Below, piece by piece: positions 14,853-16,651 of a stretch of DNA of 16,651 nucleotides. The stretch lies in contig JARKOV010000111.1 of the NCBI GenBank assembly GCA_029975965.1, forward strand, positions 1 to 16,651, given 5' to 3'. Every line of letters begins with the position of its first letter. Within the stretch, counting starts at the first letter, position 1. This stretch comes from Anaerolinea sp. GTDB lineage: Bacteria > Chloroflexota > Anaerolineae > Anaerolineales > Anaerolineaceae. The notes beneath the pieces were generated by a model. That model was not told where the DNA came from. It did not search any database and saw nothing but the letters and a program-made list of their open reading frames with translations. A program made the position numbers and the translations under genes.

Positions 14853-15782
14853 ATGGCCACCTTGAGATTGAGCAGTTCCAGCAAAGCGGCAAGTCCCTCC
14901 AAGCGAAGAAGTCAGCTCAACAAGAATCTGATCGCCTATTCCTTTATCCTGCCCAATCTGATCGGCTTCGCGGTCTTTACCCTGGTTCCGATGGTTGCCT
15001 CGCTTGGCCTGGCCTTCATGAACTGGGACGGCGCCAATCAAACGAGCTGGGCCGGGCTGGAGAACTTCCAGCGTCTGTTGACCGACGAAACCTTCATAAT
15101 TTCCTTGAAGAACACGCTCATCTACGTTGTTGGTACGGTGCCCACCACGATGGCGGCCTCATTGGGGTTGGCGATGTTGCTCAACCGGTCCATTCGCGGC
15201 CGGAACTTCTTTCGCACCACGTTTTTCTTCCCCTACGTGGCTTCGCTGGTCGCGGTGGCGGTGGTGTGGAACCTGCTGTTCTTCCCCTCGGCCGGCCCGG
15301 TCAACGAGCTGTTGCGCGCATTTGGCGTCCAGGATCCCCCGCGCTGGTCCGCTTCCGTCGACTGGGCCATGCCGACGGTGATCATGGCGAGCATCTGGCG
15401 CTTCATGGGCTACTACATGATCATCTACCTCGCTGCCCTGCAAGGTATCCCGACGATTCTGTACGAAGCCGCCGAGATCGACGGGGCCAGCGCCTGGCAG
15501 AAGTTCCGCTACGTCACTCTGCCGTTGCTCACCCCGGCGACCTTCTTCATCAGCGTGATGCTGACCATCGCGTCCTTCAAGGTCTTCGACATGATTCTGA
15601 TGATGACTAACGGCGGTCCCGGTCGCGCCACGAACGTCCTGGTGTTTTATACCTACAACGTCGCGTTCCGGGAATTCAGATTTGGATACGCCAGCGCGAT
15701 CGCCATGGTGCTGCTGGTCATGGTCCTGATCATCACGTTCGCGCAGTTCAGGATGGAAAAGCGCTGGGTGAGTTACCTGTAG
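14853..15782 (+). CDS. ABC sugar transporter permease, MalF/UgpA/LplB type
   Basis: The 309-residue protein has a basic N-terminus of about 25 residues, then six membrane segments in the usual arrangement of binding-protein-dependent sugar permeases. The first includes AYSFILPNLIGFAVFTLVPM (28-47). The cytoplasmic EAA loop, which docks on the ATPase, is at about 204-226: YEAAEIDGASAW then FRYVTLPLLTP. TNGGPGRAT at 252-260 and the FRFGYASAIAMVL helix near 275-287 are typical of the UgpA-like subunit. GAGAGG eight bases before the ATG is the likely ribosome binding site; a second AGGGAG lies too close. It would pair with the next gene's product to form the channel. The ATPase is not in the window; a shared MsmX-type ATPase elsewhere is common for this transporter class. 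Confidence 0.95.
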   Translation: MATLRLSSSSKAASPSKRRSQLNKNLIAYSFILPNLIGFAVFTLVPMVASLGLAFMNWDGANQTSWAGLENFQRLLTDETFIISLKNTLIYVVGTVPTTMAASLGLAMLLNRSIRGRNFFRTTFFFPYVASLVAVAVVWNLLFFPSAGPVNELLRAFGVQDPPRWSASVDWAMPTVIMASIWRFMGYYMIIYLAALQGIPTILYEAAEIDGASAWQKFRYVTLPLLTPATFFISVMLTIASFKVFDMILMMTNGGPGRATNVLVFYTYNVAFREFRFGYASAIAMVLLVMVLIITFAQFRMEKRWVSYL

Positions 15783-15795
15783 AGGGGTGCTGAAG

Positions 15796-16651
15796 ATGAG
15801 TCGCCGAGCGATGCCTGCCAATGACCCCCAACAAGCGGCTGCCGCGTTCCGGGCCAGAGTAGCGCGAACCTTGCTCTATGCCGTCCTGATCATGGTGGCG
15901 ATCTTCATGCTGCTGCCATTTTTCTGGATGCTGTCCGCCTCGCTCAAGCTGGACAAGGACGTGTTTGTCTTTCCGGTCCAGTGGATTCCCGCCGAACCGC
16001 AGTGGAGCAATTACGAGACGATCTGGACGCGCATCCCCTTCCTGACCTTTTTCGGCAACACGTTCAAGCTGACCACGATCATCACCCTGCTTCAGTTAGC
16101 GACCAGCAGCTTCGCGGCATACGCCTTCGCCAAGCTGGAATTCAAGGGGCGGGATGTGCTGTTCATGGCCTACATCGCCAGTATCGCCATCCCCTGGCAG
16201 GTATATATGGTGCCGCAGTTCATCATGATGCGCCAGATGGGTCTGGTAAACAACCACCTGTCCCTGATCCTGCTCCAGGCTTTCACGGCGTTCGGAGTCT
16301 TCTTGCTGCGCCAGTTCTTCATCAGCATCCCGGATGAAATCCTCGATGCGGCGCGCATCGACGGGATGAGCGAGTACGGGATTTACTTTCGGATCATGCT
16401 GCCTCTGTCCAAGCCTGCCCTGGCGACACTGACCATCTTCTCGGCGGTCTTCGTCTGGAACGACTTCATGGGCCCCCTGATTTACCTGACCAAAACCGAG
16501 CTGAAGACGATCCAGCTCGGTTTGCGCATGTTCATCCAGCAGTACGCGGCCGACTATGCGCTGATCATGGCGGCGGCGCTGGTTTCCCTGATCCCGGTGA
16601 TCGTGCTGTTCCTGGCTTTCCAGCGGTTCTTTGTCGAAGGTATTGCGACCA
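15796..16651 (+). CDS. ABC sugar transporter permease, MalG/UgpE type (3' end cut by window edge)
   Basis: From the ATG at 15796 the frame stays open for 285 codons to the right edge. Preceded by GAGGGG with eight-base spacing and only 13 bases after the first permease stop, it is clearly co-transcribed. Six membrane helices are visible, beginning with LLYAVLIMVAIFMLLPFFWML (26-46). The opening helix followed by SASLK, the NTFKLT strand near 88-93, SSFAAYAFAKLEFKGRD near 104-120, and the EAA loop at about 183-203 (LDAARIDGMSEYGIYFRIMLP) are all characteristic. The cut falls after EGIAT; family members usually end within about ten residues of this point, so nearly the whole protein is present. 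Together with the first permease it forms the membrane channel for the sugar carried by the binding protein. Confidence 0.95.
   Translation, partial: MSRRAMPANDPQQAAAAFRARVARTLLYAVLIMVAIFMLLPFFWMLSASLKLDKDVFVFPVQWIPAEPQWSNYETIWTRIPFLTFFGNTFKLTTIITLLQLATSSFAAYAFAKLEFKGRDVLFMAYIASIAIPWQVYMVPQFIMMRQMGLVNNHLSLILLQAFTAFGVFLLRQFFISIPDEILDAARIDGMSEYGIYFRIMLPLSKPALATLTIFSAVFVWNDFMGPLIYLTKTELKTIQLGLRMFIQQYAADYALIMAAALVSLIPVIVLFLAFQRFFVEGIAT

Noticed and set aside
13305..15041. A 578-codon open frame on the minus strand opposite the binding-protein and permease genes
   Set aside because: It lies antisense to two well-supported genes, is rich in Asp, Arg, His, Gly and Val as expected for the reverse frame of GC-rich DNA, and shows no recognisable domain.

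Overview
The window is GC-rich bacterial DNA holding two unrelated gene sets on opposite strands. I see no phage, transposon, tRNA, rRNA or CRISPR sequence. Taxonomy is an inference only. The mix of a Wzx/Wzy-type polysaccharide cluster, glycosyltransferases opening with an SAYACEP-type motif, and a LacI-controlled ABC sugar operon with a family GH88 hydrolase would fit a heterotrophic Chloroflexota (Anaerolineae-like) bacterium. I hold that at about even odds.

Left part (1-9910, all on the minus strand, so read right to left): an exopolysaccharide or O-antigen-like assembly cluster. In transcription order it holds a GT2 glycosyltransferase (9910-8921), a 250-bp gap with a 12-bp perfect stem-loop, a polyprenyl-phosphate sugar-1-phosphate transferase that starts repeat-unit synthesis (8669-7254), a Wzx-type flippase (7243-5882), a GT4 glycosyltransferase (5885-4749), a fused nucleotidyltransferase-like/thymidylate-kinase-like protein (4765-3404), an aminoglycoside-phosphotransferase-fold kinase (3397-2276), a second GT4 (2272-1019), and an O-antigen ligase/polymerase cut by the window edge (1022-1). 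From the phosphotransferase onward the genes overlap or nearly touch, as expected for one operon. Together they would load the first sugar on undecaprenyl phosphate, extend it, flip the unit outward, and polymerise or ligate it. The two adjacent kinase-like proteins are the least explained part.

Middle (9911-10586): a non-coding stretch of about 680 bp. It contains a strikingly AT-rich patch (10195-10310) followed directly by a G-rich segment with three copies of a 19-bp tandem repeat and several small hairpins.

Right part (10587-16651): a catabolic operon for unsaturated uronate oligosaccharides. A LacI-family repressor (minus strand, TTG start) is divergent from a plus-strand operon: GH88 unsaturated glucuronyl hydrolase, extracellular solute-binding protein, and two ABC permeases, the second missing only its last residues. 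No ATPase gene or polysaccharide lyase is in view. The 450-bp divergent region carries two large dyads built from TGCAAA/TTTGCA half-sites, one of them over the predicted transcription start, which are good candidates for the repressor's operators. Both gaps flanking the binding-protein gene hold strong stem-loops that could set its expression apart from its neighbours.
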